Made by a program: the position numbers and the translations under genes. The notes under the pieces were generated by a model. That model saw only the letters and a program-made list of their open reading frames with translations. It was not told the origin of the DNA and searched no databases. Positions 27,801 through 34,080 of a DNA stretch of 64,000 nucleotides are shown here, one piece after another (the stretch's first letter is position 1; every line of letters begins with the position of its first letter). Source of the stretch: Echinometra lucunter (taxonomy: Eukaryota; Echinodermata; Echinoidea; Camarodonta; Echinometridae); contig CM057153.1 in NCBI GenBank assembly GCA_029962745.1, positions 37,916,307 through 37,980,306 on the forward strand, read 5' to 3'.

Positions 27801-30800
27801 CATGTATTCATATTACTAGTAATCCGTGGAGGGCCTGTTTTGTGTTAACCCATTCGTGACAGAGGTCCACATTTTGTGGTTTGGCCTAATGTTTTTTTAT
27901 GCAAAGCCCTAAAAATCATACCAAATAAATGAGCAGAAAGAGCAAAAAATTCTACACAAACTGTGCCCATTTTGGTTACGTCAATATCTGAAAATTTTTA
28001 AAAGGAAAATAAGCATTAAAATCCTTAAATTGGCAATATGATAGAAGGTTTAAAATCACTGTTTTCCCCTGCAAATTTGCAACTTTTTAACTTCTCATCA
28101 TGATTTCTGTCAATTTATATTCATTTCAGATACATAACGTTTTATAAGAAAAATGTAGCAATAAAATAAAAATGTTGGTGTTGCCAATTTGAAGAATAAA
28201 AGCTGATCAAATTAGGCTTCAAATAATTCCTGTCACGAATGGGTTAAAGCCACTGAGTAACTTGCAAAACTCTGCGCTGCATGGCCAGAAATGCTATATC
28301 TAATATTGTGTAAATATGATGCCCTGAGAAATGAACTTCAAAAGCATCATCTTGTGCTTCACATAGAGTTAAAATATACAAGTGACCAGAAATGCCAGAC
28401 CTTTTTTACCCCATTGACTGCAGTGTTAGAAAAAAGCATACCTAGATTGGTTTTGCAAATGACAGAATTCAGTGATAGATATCTTGATATTTTTTACAAA
28501 ATTTTATATTTCAAACCTTAAGTTCCTGGCTGTTTATTTATCCTTCTGAGCATCTTCATACAACACAGACATCAAAATTCAACAACTTATCAAATCAAGG
28601 TCTAAATGAATCAACTTCGCCTTCTCAAATTGGCAATGTATGCTTTATTGTTTTCCTTAATTAGAAGTAAGACAAACTGACTAGGCTCAACAAATAGTCT
28701 GATGTAGGTCTTGTGGCTTGTATAATACCTAGGAGTAGACTAGTCTTCTAGAATGACAATAAAATCTGACAATGCACCTTGGTGGTGGGGGGGGGGGGGG
28801 AGGGGGGCTAATTAATCATATTTGATTGCTTTGTAATTACTCCTCAGGAAGTGAAGTAATCCTGGTAATAATAGTAATCCTTTCTACGCTGACAAGTATC
28901 TGTTGAATTGAGAAACCTTGATTTTTTTTTTTTCATGCATGAACATTTAGATGTATATTTGTTTGAAGCTGTCTTGTTGATATAAGGAATGATAATGATT
29001 TTATTTTCAATATTCCTATTTCTCAACAGGAAATTCTGGAAAGTTGATGAGACTACTCTTGCTAATCCGGGAAAGGTAAAGCTGATTGATTGATGTATTT
29101 CCCTTTTGTGTATACTGGTACATGATGATGTTTAAAGGGTAAGTCCACCCTAGAAGTTTCACTGTTTCAATAAAAGGAGATAAATTTGAACAGCATTTTA
29201 AAAAAGAAATGAGCAAAATCGGTCGAATAATAAGAAATTTACAATCATTTACAGTCCCCGGCCCCGTGCAGGTTCGAGTCCCAGTCACGTCTTTCGCATG
29301 GTGACGTTAAAGGTCGGTCCCAGACGTATATTGTCCCAGATATACATCTGGAAAAAAAAAAAAAAAATTCTAGTAAACTACTCTGGACTCTGCAAATTGG
29401 CAACACTGATGACATCACATGTGAGCAGGTCTCCATTCACTTTGTACATGAAATTTCACATTTTCTCAATTTTCTTGGAAGTTACACATTTTCTAACCCC
29501 CATAATCAGTGTATGTTCCGAAGAATTGCTTTTTACATAACATACTTTGACTATGGGGTAAGAAAATTGAGAAAATGTGAAATTTCATGTACAAAGTGAA
29601 TGGAGGGCTGCTCGCATATGATGTCATCAGTGTTGCCAATTTGCAGAGCTGAGAGTAATTTACTAGAAAATGTAAATGAGTGTAATTTTTTTATTCCTTG
29701 ACCGATTTTGCTCATTTCTTTTTTCAAATGCTGTTCAAATTCATCTTCTTTTATTGAAACAGTGAAACTTCTAGGGTGGACTTTCCCTTTAAATGTGTAT
29801 GCATTCCAGTGGAGTATGTTATAGAACACATGACAATGTCACCTTGTCATTTCATTGTCAGTAGTTAAAGTGATTACACAATGGTAATTTTTTTTTGGAT
29901 ATATGATCTAGAATAGAATTCTAAGAAGAATAACATTAAAAATTTAATGATTTTCAATCAAAATCAATGCATTTTGGCTAATTTTCTCATAAAAAATCAA
30001 GAGTTGACCAAAAAATTTGAGTATGAGGTATGACGTCAAAGTGGGTACCCAGCTTCGCGCATTGCAGTTGTGCTACGCGCTAGACTGTACAATTTGTATT
30101 ATACCCTGCGCGCATTTTGCTAGAATTGCGCGACATGGTACCCACTTTGACGTCATTTTGACGTCAAAGTGGGTACCCAGTTGAAACTGGGTCACAGCTG
30201 AGGGGTCAAAAATATCCTGAAATCTTACCACATTTGGGGGTTTCCTTGGCAACACGACTTTTTAAAAAACTTTAGGCAGATGATTTTCTGCTAATGAAAT
30301 CATGCTCTTTTAAATGAGCTAACATTGTTTCAGCATTGGGTACCCCCTTTAAATTCACATTTATTGCAAAGGATTTATGTTATGACCAATATTTGATGTT
30401 AAGTAGCCATTGAATTCAGCAATCTTCTGCTGGCACAAATATCTCTCATTTGTAGTGGATGATTAATTTCTTACATAGTGGTGTTGTGTAAAAACACAAT
30501 TGGGATTTGAGTTTTTTGTGTTGTGGCTTACATATCATCTTTCAGGCACTCTTAGAACAGCTGGTCTCTATTGAAAGTTCAACTTCCTTTGTGAAATGGT
30601 TTCCTGTTTTTGTTTTTTTTTTCACATCGGTGGAACTAATGCATAATGCATGTAGCGCAGGGATTTGGAAAAAAGATACATGTATTTTCAAATCCCTGTT
30701 ACCCTCATCATGCATTGATCCAACAGGAAAAAACACCGGAAAATATTTTTTAAAGTTTAATGTTCCATAACGCTACCCTGGGAATTTTCTTCCCACATCT

Positions 30801-33800
30801 CTTCCTTCTGAATTTGAATTCTGATCGTCTTTGGTCACACTGTAATCTTTTTCTTGATTTCAATTTAAACTTTTCCTTTTTTCTATGGAAGTGTGATATG
30901 ATTTAAATTAATCATCAGAGTTGTTTAAGAGCCCCGTATTCACCAGTTACCAAAGTGCAGAATTCAGTGGACTTCATTTTGAAGCCTTTCTGTTAACTAA
31001 AGCTTTCCTTGTCTGCTTCTTAATAGAAGTACCTATAGAGGGGACAATAAAAAAAAAGGCCTGTTATCAAATTTACAATAAATCAGTACAATATATTTAA
31101 TGGTAAATGGATTGAGCACTTTGAAACAAACATGTTAAGGAATATTTTTATGCCTCCGCCCACCGTAGGTGGTTGCCGGAGGCATTATGTTTTCGGGTTG
31201 TCCGTCCGTCCCGTTTTCGTTCTCGCGATAACTTAAGAACCGTTTGACGGATCAACTTCAAACTTGGCTCGTGTATGCATATGGGAGGGACAATGATCTG
31301 ATTAGATTTGGGGGTCACAAGGTCGAAGGTCAAAGGTCATAGAGGTCATGTACATAGAAATGGTCCATTCTCGCAATAACTCAAACATTTGACGGAGCAG
31401 TTTCATACTTGGCACATGTATGAATATGGGAGGGAAAAAGATGTGATTAGATTTTTGGGTCTCAAGGTTGAAGGTCAAAGGTCATAGAGGTCATGTACAT
31501 AGAAATGGTTCGTTCTCGCGATAACTCAACAACCATTTGATGGATCAGCTTCCAACTTGATTCATGTATGCATATGGGAGGGACAGTGATCTAATTAGAT
31601 TTTAGGGTCTCAAGGTCAAAGGTCATAGGTCATAGAGGTCATTATGTACATAGAAATGGTCCATTCTCGCAATAACTCAACAACCATTTGATGGAGCAGC
31701 TTCATACTTGACACATGTATGCATATGGGAGGGAAAATGATGTGATTAGATTTTTGGGTCTCAAGGTTAAAAGTCAAAGGTCATAGAGGTCATTATATAC
31801 ATGAAAATTGCTTGTTCTTGACATAACTTAACATCTCTGTGACAGTTCATCTCTAAACTTGGCTCATGTATGCATATGGAAGTCTCATAATAGTCTCATT
31901 AGATTTGGGGGTCACAAGGTCAAAGATGTCATTTTATACATGAAAATAAAAAAATCAACATGAATGTGCCATATATTTCCAATCTGGCATTTGCAGAGGC
32001 ATAGATTTCGACCGTACGCGGTCGAGGATTCATCTAGTTTTGTCATTGAATCTTTACCTTTTATAAAATTTCTGTACTGTAGCTGAAAGAAACAAAAGAT
32101 GCTTCCTTCCTGGAGGCCATAGAGAGTCTCCAGAACATGAGTACCACCTTCTGTCCTATCGACAAGCTTCATGTCATTGAGGCGTCTTTTGAAGGAATCA
32201 ACAACGTAGTCAACTCTCAGCATAATGAAGGCCATGTATGGTCTATGGATGATCTGTTCCCGGTATTCCAGTATGTGGTGGTTAGAGCAAGGTAAGTTCC
32301 ACAAAACCTTCTCTAGAGGTGTCTTAGGTCTCTTTCATAGTCATTGCCAAAGAGGATTGAATCAGACTGAATCCAGACTGAGTCTGGACCTTACGAGTCA
32401 ATTGAAAGTTGTCAGCATCACTTCACCTCACATTTTTGTCTCGCCTGCGTAGCAAGAGCGCGATATAGAGGCCACTTTTCTGACAGCGGTGGCGGCATCA
32501 ACATTTTAAGAAATACTCTCATTCCAAAAGTTTTTGTTCAATTTTCATGAAACTGGTACACAAGACTTATTAAGTATCAAAGATCATGTGGAACGAATTT
32601 CAGGTCACAAGGTCAAGGTCAAAGGTCATTTGAGGTCAATAAACTCAAATTATGTTGCAAAAGGTTAAATTTTTAAATTTTCACCCTCATTTCAAAAGTA
32701 TTTGTTCTAATTTCATGAAATTTGTCCACATGTGTTATCTGGTAACACAGATTAAGTGGAAGAGAATTAAGTTAAAAAGTCAAAGTCAAATGTCATTTGA
32801 GATAAATAAACATAAATTGTTTCAAAAACTTAACCAAAATGTTAAAGTTCTGAATTTTTACCCTCATTTTTAAAGTATTTGTTAGAATTTTATGAAAGTT
32901 GTTTACATGAGATATCAAGTAACACAAATCATGTGGAACAAATTTCATGTAAAAAAGTCAAGGTCAAAGTTTATTTGAGGTCAGTTACCATGAATTGTGT
33001 TGCAAAAGCTGTACCTAAGATTAAGTAGTATTCATTCAAATTTCATGAAGCTTCTTCAAAGGGGTTTCCAGGTATAACAAATTATTTGGATCCAATTTTA
33101 AGTCACAAAGTTAAGGTCAGGGGTAGCCCCCTTCATGTGCACCCACCACAATTTTCACTGAATAAGAATGCTGCCATGGCAGTTTGCGTGATGCAGGCGA
33201 GACCGTCAAGAGCATTTCACTTGTTTGATTTCAAGAGTGTCAACCAATTCGAAACTAGGAGTAGATAATTTGTAATAGACATGTACATGGGGTTAGTGTT
33301 AGGGACAGGGTTGGGTATAGTGTTAGGTCCAAAATTACAGTTAACCCGTTATCCATTGCAACCAAGTAGTCCTTGTGATAAGTCTATGGGAATGAGAAAA
33401 TTCAGTAGCCAATGCATTAAGAATTTGAGTAGTGAGTGAATTCTCCCTTTTGGAAATATGAGATTCCACAGTAGAGGGCGATATTTCCCGCATACTGCGC
33501 AGGTCAGCACATGCGCAGATACAAATCCAGTACCGACGATTTGACAAGAGTTCTTCCGGCTTCCACAGAAAATGTACAGCCAGGTTAACAAATATCTCAT
33601 TTGACAAAAATATTATTCAGGTTTCATAAACTCTCCTAATAATTTTATTAGATCTATGCAGGTAGTATCAGAATTTGTTGCCCGCATTTTCTAGGCTCAA
33701 AAACTATAATTTTTATGGAACTTGTTAAGACTCGACCCATCATGTTTGTATGGAAACCGGAAGTAACCTTGTCTATGCTGTGTGTAGGAAATATCTCCCT

Positions 33801-34080
33801 CTACTGTTGAATCTTGTATTTGTGATAGGGAGAGTTGACTAAGGAACAATTGACACCAGAACATGTATCGTTCTGTGTGAAATCTATTTACCTCTGAGCC
33901 TGAAATTAACAAGAACTCTTTGCTGATTTTTTGTACAGGATTCCTCATCTTGGTTCTGAGATACAGTTCATTGATGACATGATGGACCCTAACCTGTCCC
34001 ATGGCAAGCTAGGCATCATGTTTACCACCCTCAAGGCTTGCTATATGCACACCAAGAATGATAACCTCAAGACATTGTAG
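4056..34080 (+). CDS. ALS2: Alsin (ALS2), C-terminal two-thirds, 24 exons
   Basis: Alsin is a guanine-nucleotide exchange factor that activates Rab5 through its C-terminal VPS9 domain; its DH/PH region is linked to Rac1, and it acts on endosomes and macropinosomes. Exons: 4056-4224, 8104-8216, 9199-9367, 10060-10231, 10518-10773, 11541-11700, 12408-12539, 14270-14398, 17862-17932, 18381-18552, 18870-18976, 19483-19548, 22235-22333, 22759-23029, 23185-23262, 23712-23836, 24553-24723, 25370-25475, 26119-26276, 26851-27012, 27614-27793, 29030-29075, 32083-32291, 33939-34080. Every junction is GT-AG and all phases agree, giving 1153 residues plus one split codon at the 5' edge. By fragment residue number: RCC1-like 1-190, DH-type about 190-390, PH 391-500, eight MORN repeats about 535-745, linker 763-960, VPS9 about 963-1153. 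Human alsin is 1657 residues, so about 500 N-terminal residues lie upstream of the window. The domain order is diagnostic of alsin; the shorter ALS2CL paralogue lacks the RCC1 region. Confidence 0.95.
4505..5421. mobile_element. hAT-type non-autonomous DNA transposon with 8-bp target duplication
   Basis: The element spans 4513-5413. Its left end CAGTGTTGTATGCC and right end GGATACAACACTG are inverted. It is flanked on both sides by the perfect direct repeat GAAGAAAC (4505-4512 and 5414-5421). An 8-bp target duplication plus CAGTG-type termini fits the hAT superfamily. The interior starts with a run of cctcggc-type units and holds no transposase-like frame, so it is non-autonomous. Confidence 0.8.
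6354..6760 (+). mobile_element. TTAA-flanked MITE (CCCATTCGTGACAG family), copy 1
   Basis: Left end TTAACCCATTCGTGACAGG. The right end, CTCTGTCACGAATTG, has lost the final GGG and TTAA. It is about 90% alike by eye to 8310-8721 and to the reverse of 27845-28247. TTAA target sites with CCC-starting termini suggest a piggyBac-like origin (inference). Frames across it are remnants shared by the family. Confidence 0.75.
8104..8216 (+). CDS. ALS2: ALS2 exon: RCC1-like blade continuation
   Basis: Acceptor gcaag ends at 8103 and donor gtatga starts at 8217. It encodes residues 57-93 in phase with the previous exon, with a [11 protein letters not shown] blade strand and the alsin-like segment YYLGKQP. 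Two bases are left for the next exon. Confidence 0.9.
8310..8721 (+). mobile_element. TTAA-flanked MITE, copy 2
   Basis: Left end TTAACCCATTCGTGACAGG, right end CTGTCACGAATGGG; the 3' TTAA has decayed to TGTA. Same family and orientation as 6354-6760, in the next ALS2 intron just after exon 8104-8216. A CT microsatellite follows at 8767-8793. Confidence 0.78.
9199..9367 (+). CDS. ALS2: ALS2 exon: Ser/Lys-rich linker within the RCC1 region
   Basis: Acceptor tcttag ends at 9198 and donor gtaggt starts at 9368. One base completes the split Ser codon, then residues 95-150. The content is low-complexity and Ser/Pro/Lys-rich (for example [18 protein letters not shown]) and probably a disordered loop. 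Phase continuity on both sides supports it even though the sequence is poorly conserved. Confidence 0.85.
9530..9731 (-). mobile_element. Decayed tRNA-derived SINE
   Basis: Aligns with the SINE at 12637-12908: shared order of a gggtacccattta block, a gtcttgccaaaagacatt block and a final block ending ccaagacacctc. The B-box equivalent (aggactcaaact) is mutated. Minus orientation, inside the ALS2 intron after exon 9199-9367. Confidence 0.6.
10060..10231 (+). CDS. ALS2: ALS2 exon: end of RCC1-like region, start of DH region
   Basis: Acceptor catgtag ends at 10059 and donor gtaaga starts at 10232. It encodes residues 151-207. A last RCC1-like strand ([19 protein letters not shown]) runs into the helix [19 protein letters not shown], which matches the family pattern at the start of the alsin DH domain. 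Confidence 0.92.
10518..10773 (+). CDS. ALS2: ALS2 exon: DH (RhoGEF-like) region
   Basis: Acceptor cttacag ends at 10517 and donor gtgagc starts at 10774. It encodes residues 208-292, all predicted helical, including [20 protein letters not shown] and [19 protein letters not shown], the DH-like helices of alsin. It ends with two bases of a split Asn codon. Confidence 0.92.
11148..11503. mobile_element. MITE with TTCAGATATGAGG termini
   Basis: Left end TTAAAGGGATGTTCAGATAT; right end ATATCTAAACGCCCCTTAA, giving inverted termini of about 23 bp that include TTAA. The interior has further inverted copies of tatggcgc/gcgccata-type motifs. It lies about 37 bp upstream of ALS2 exon 11541-11700. Confidence 0.65.
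11541..11700 (+). CDS. ALS2: ALS2 exon: DH region, later helices
   Basis: Acceptor ttgaag ends at 11540 and donor gtaata starts at 11701. It encodes residues 293-346. The segment [20 protein letters not shown] resembles the conserved DH helix in which a Pro-Leu-x-Arg motif precedes the Tyr-x-x-Leu-Leu helix. Confidence 0.92.
12408..12539 (+). CDS. ALS2: ALS2 exon: DH-PH junction
   Basis: Acceptor cattag ends at 12407 and donor gtaagt starts at 12540. Exactly 44 codons, residues 347-390, phase 0 at both ends. It encodes a charged helix containing [13 protein letters not shown] and ends with [10 protein letters not shown], leading into the PH domain. Confidence 0.9.
12637..12908 (-). mobile_element. 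tRNA-derived SINE, near full length
   Basis: On the minus strand it starts with a tRNA-like head. An A-box-like TGGTCCAGTGG lies at 12891-12901, and a B box, the reverse of gggattcgaacccc, at 12842-12855. The body ends with gcgctatataaatat and ATT repeats. It is directly followed on the + strand by the MITE at 12916. Confidence 0.78.
12916..13404 (+). mobile_element. MITE carrying paired TGACGTCA palindrome, copy 1
   Basis: Starts ttaaagggggtaccc and ends gtgtaatcactttaaa. Near its middle is a perfect inverted repeat, two 19-bp arms around a 3-bp loop (13091-13131), containing TGACGTCA twice (13102-13109 and 13113-13120). An almost identical reversed copy lies at 29865-30352. Confidence 0.75.
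13838..14229 (-). mobile_element. TTAA-type MITE, diverged copy 3
   Basis: Reverse orientation: begins gacagaggacc and ends cctgtcatgaatgg. It shares blocks such as tgtgcccattttggtt and aaaatcactgtttt with the other copies but is clearly older. It lies about 40 bp upstream of the ALS2 PH exon at 14270. Confidence 0.65.
14270..14398 (+). CDS. ALS2: ALS2 exon: PH domain start
   Basis: Acceptor ctctcag ends at 14269 and donor gtaagt starts at 14399. Forty-three codons, residues 391-433. PH strands are recognisable: [16 protein letters not shown] and then [13 protein letters not shown], the typical Phe-Leu-Phe-Asn-Asp beta strand. Confidence 0.94.
14908..15095. mobile_element. MITE with ACAGTCAAACCTG-type termini, copy 1
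   Basis: Left end acagtgaagtctgtat and right end gcaggtttgactgt form inverted termini. The interior has repeated tggtctttatg units and ggtggtcactaaagc near the right end. The same layout recurs at 36336-36486 and 43986-44182. Confidence 0.68.
15668..16058. mobile_element. MITE with CCCTTGTAAAAAAA termini and nested GA microsatellite
   Basis: Left cccttgtaaaaaaa followed by taccatgggtacca; right tggtacccatggta followed by ctttttttacaaggg. These are about 33-bp inverted termini. A pure GA microsatellite of about 26 units sits inside at 15764-15816. Confidence 0.7.
17862..17932 (+). CDS. ALS2: ALS2 exon: PH domain middle
   Basis: Acceptor tttacag ends at 17861 and donor gtaagt starts at 17933. 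It encodes residues 434-456: [19 protein letters not shown], close to the conserved alsin stretch ending in WAEP. Two bases of a Thr codon are left over. Confidence 0.93.
18381..18552 (+). CDS. ALS2: ALS2 exon: PH domain end
   Basis: Acceptor taccag ends at 18380 and donor gtaagc starts at 18553. It encodes residues 457-514. [20 protein letters not shown] is the C-terminal PH helix with the invariant Trp; a polar linker follows ([15 protein letters not shown]). Confidence 0.94.
18870..18976 (+). CDS. ALS2: ALS2 exon: first MORN repeat
   Basis: Acceptor atttag ends at 18869 and donor gtaagt starts at 18977. It encodes residues 515-549. A basic segment ([12 protein letters not shown]) is followed by the first MORN motif, [13 protein letters not shown], split across the intron at its last Lys. 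Confidence 0.94.
19483..19548 (+). CDS. ALS2: ALS2 exon: MORN repeats 1-2 (66 bp)
   Basis: Acceptor ttgcag ends at 19482 and donor gtgagt starts at 19549. It encodes residues 550-571: [18 protein letters not shown], the end of MORN 1 and start of MORN 2. This small exon lies just upstream of the tandem-unit element at 19946-21946. Confidence 0.94.
19946..21946 (+). mobile_element. Hairpin-capped tandem-unit element, family 1, with AGGTCA arrays
   Basis: It starts with a terminal hairpin (GTCTCGCC...GGCGAGAC), then a CCGT-type microsatellite (19993-20081). About ten diverged units of roughly 150 bp follow, to 21925, and it ends GGGTGGGCGAGACA, inverted to the start. Units carry aggtcacatgg and then AGGTCAAAGGTCA (perfect at 20195, 20352, 20509, 20666, 20823 and 20980; variants at 21144, 21508, 21674 and 21825). 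A non-unit segment interrupts at about 21185-21420. As I recall, the layout resembles bivalve 'pearl' elements linked to Helentrons (inference). Confidence 0.75.
22235..22333 (+). CDS. ALS2: ALS2 exon: MORN repeats 2-3
   Basis: Acceptor atatcag ends at 22234 and donor gtaaag starts at 22334. It encodes residues 572-604, including GHGILTVPG and [17 protein letters not shown]. Phase 2 at the exit joins the next exon through a split Arg codon. Confidence 0.94.
22759..23029 (+). CDS. ALS2: ALS2 exon: MORN repeats 4-7
   Basis: Acceptor acatag ends at 22758 and donor gtgagt starts at 23030. The largest exon here, 271 bp, residues 605-695. Consecutive MORN motifs: [49 protein letters not shown] and a divergent YYEAVFAHN. 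The segment [12 protein letters not shown] is an alsin hallmark. Confidence 0.96.
23185..23262 (+). CDS. ALS2: ALS2 exon: MORN repeats 7-8 (78 bp)
   Basis: Acceptor tgacag ends at 23184 and donor gtaaag starts at 23263. Twenty-six codons, residues 696-721: [17 protein letters not shown]. Phase 0 at both ends, so skipping would keep the frame. Confidence 0.93.
23712..23836 (+). CDS. ALS2: ALS2 exon: last MORN repeat
   Basis: Acceptor ttcaag ends at 23711 and donor gtaaga starts at 23837. It encodes residues 722-762: [17 protein letters not shown], the last MORN, then a non-canonical [10 protein letters not shown] strand. It exits with two bases of a Cys codon. Confidence 0.93.
23862..24104. 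mobile_element. MITE with TTGGCCCCAATT termini
   Basis: Left ttggccccaattaacaaa and right tttgtgaatttgggcca are inverted. The interior contains mirrored taaaccatgg motifs. It lies 25 bp after the donor of ALS2 exon 23712-23836. A short run of gtaaataag-type units is inside (23940-23985). Confidence 0.62.
24442..24520. repeat. 80-bp TTAA mini-element, copy 1
   Basis: Begins taacccattgcg and ends caacgggttaa, with attcagtag near one end. It matches 33341-33420 and 54495-54568 in order and ends. These are very short inverted-terminus elements, 33 bp upstream of the ALS2 exon at 24553. Confidence 0.5.
24553..24723 (+). CDS. ALS2: ALS2 exon: MORN-VPS9 linker
   Basis: Acceptor ttcttcag ends at 24552 and donor gtaaac starts at 24724. 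It encodes residues 763-819. [20 protein letters not shown] and then [15 protein letters not shown] follow the conserved alsin pattern of Lys-Trp and Trp-x-x-(Ile/Val)-Ala-Val-Ala-Leu. Confidence 0.93.
24880..25028 (-). mobile_element. tRNA-derived SINE, partial
   Basis: The head matches 12637-12908 (gggattcgaacc at 24965-24976 as reversed B box; cttatccactgagcc as A-box region). The distal part, with cgacctttaacgtcacc, is a different body that also appears reversed in the SINE at 29251-29365. Two related SINE subfamilies are therefore present. Confidence 0.68.
25370..25475 (+). CDS. ALS2: ALS2 exon: helical linker
   Basis: Acceptor ctgaag ends at 25369 and donor gtgaga starts at 25476. It encodes residues 820-855: [14 protein letters not shown] and then [15 protein letters not shown]. 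Just downstream in the intron is a short MITE with GTTGCA-type termini (25516-25671). Confidence 0.91.
25516..25671. mobile_element. Short MITE with GTTGCACAAAACTTACC termini
   Basis: Left ggccccgttgcacaaaac and right gttttatgcaacagggc, each next to the palindrome ttaccattaatggtaa, form inverted termini of about 34 bp. It is only about 156 bp long, in the ALS2 intron after exon 25370-25475. Confidence 0.75.
26119..26276 (+). CDS. ALS2: ALS2 exon: helical bundle before VPS9
   Basis: Acceptor ttgacag ends at 26118 and donor gtcagt starts at 26277. It encodes residues 856-907. [20 protein letters not shown] and [11 protein letters not shown] are among the most strongly conserved alsin segments. 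Donor gtcagt is a weaker but acceptable site. Confidence 0.95.
26851..27012 (+). CDS. ALS2: ALS2 exon: polar linker before VPS9
   Basis: Acceptor gtcacag ends at 26850 and donor gtaagt starts at 27013. It encodes residues 908-961. It begins [10 protein letters not shown] (conserved in alsin) and continues as a Ser/Gln/Tyr-rich stretch, [16 protein letters not shown], likely disordered and lineage-specific. Confidence 0.92.
27614..27793 (+). CDS. ALS2: ALS2 exon: VPS9 domain start
   Basis: Acceptor tgtcag ends at 27613 and donor gtaagt starts at 27794. It encodes residues 962-1021. [20 protein letters not shown] and [18 protein letters not shown] match the alsin VPS9 entry helices closely. 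Confidence 0.95.
27845..28247 (-). mobile_element. TTAA-flanked MITE, complete copy 4
   Basis: The best-preserved copy: TTAACCCATTCGTGACAG at the left and CTGTCACGAATGGGTTAA at the right give intact inverted termini with TTAA on both sides (403 bp). It lies in the ALS2 intron after exon 27614-27793. Confidence 0.82.
29030..29075 (+). CDS. ALS2: ALS2 exon: VPS9 micro-exon (46 bp)
   Basis: Acceptor caacag ends at 29029 and donor gtaaag starts at 29076. The split codon gives Gln, then [15 protein letters not shown], residues 1022-1037. The KFW segment directly after the LGV motif is conserved in alsin, and the phases on both sides fit only with this exon included. Confidence 0.9.
29133..29793. 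mobile_element. Inverted-arm element with SINE inserted in its left arm
   Basis: The left arm begins tttaaagggtaagtcc; the right arm ends ggactttccctttaaa. The arms match over about 250-300 bp (for example aaacagtgaaacttctaggg reversed in the left arm). Shared blocks include gatgacatca and tttgtacatgaaatttcaca. The left arm is interrupted at 29251-29365. A one-armed relative lies at 54120-54410. Confidence 0.72.
29251..29365 (+). mobile_element. 5'-truncated SINE with poly(A) tail
   Basis: It contains a B-box-like gcaggttcgagtcc and the block gacgttaaaggtcgg, and ends in about 15 A residues. Comparing the two arms of the surrounding element shows exactly this segment as extra, so it inserted after the inverted-arm element formed. 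Confidence 0.7.
29865..30352 (-). mobile_element. MITE carrying paired TGACGTCA palindrome, copy 2
   Basis: Reverse orientation relative to 12916-13404. Same termini, and the same palindrome with intact 19-bp arms at 30137-30177. A further TGACGTCA stands at 30031-30038 beside gtgggtaccc. It lies in the ALS2 intron between exons 29030-29075 and 32083-32291. Confidence 0.75.
31150..32037 (+). mobile_element. Hairpin-capped tandem-unit element, family 2, copy 1
   Basis: The 5' hairpin ATGCCTCCG...CGGAGGCAT is followed by gtccgtccgtcc and five or six tandem units, each with tcaaacttggctc, gtatgcatatggga and AGGTCA clusters. The 3' end has a second hairpin, GACCG tacg CGGTC, shortly before catctag. 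It ends 45 bp upstream of ALS2 exon 32083-32291. Confidence 0.75.
32083..32291 (+). CDS. ALS2: ALS2 exon: VPS9 catalytic core
   Basis: Acceptor actgtag ends at 32082 and donor gtaagt starts at 32292. It encodes residues 1038-1106, with the VPS9 signature [17 protein letters not shown]: the acidic pair plus Leu-Phe-Pro-Val-Phe of the Rab5-contacting surface. It lies directly between two tandem-unit mobile elements (31150-32037 and 32438-33204). Confidence 0.95.
32438..33204 (+). mobile_element. Hairpin-capped tandem-unit element, family 3
   Basis: Starts TGTCTCGCCTGCGTAG with an imperfect hairpin (TCTCGC...GCGCGA) and ends GCAGGCGAGACC, inverted to the start. Tandem units of about 120 bp contain tttcatgaaa and aggtcaaaggtcattt blocks. 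Five AGGTCA half-sites fall within 32602-32638. It lies between the last two ALS2 exons. Confidence 0.72.
33341..33420. repeat. 80-bp TTAA mini-element, copy 2
   Basis: TTAACCCGTTATCCATTGC at the left, GCCAATGCATTAA at the right, with attcagtag internally. Reversed, it aligns with 54495-54568 through cccatagact and acttggtt blocks. Confidence 0.55.
33939..34080 (+). CDS. ALS2: ALS2 terminal coding exon
   Basis: Acceptor gtacag ends at 33938; stop TAG at 34078-34080. It encodes residues 1107-1153: [19 protein letters not shown] and then [15 protein letters not shown], the conserved VPS9 end. The coding part from about 33960 is repeated four more times directly after the stop. Confidence 0.95.
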
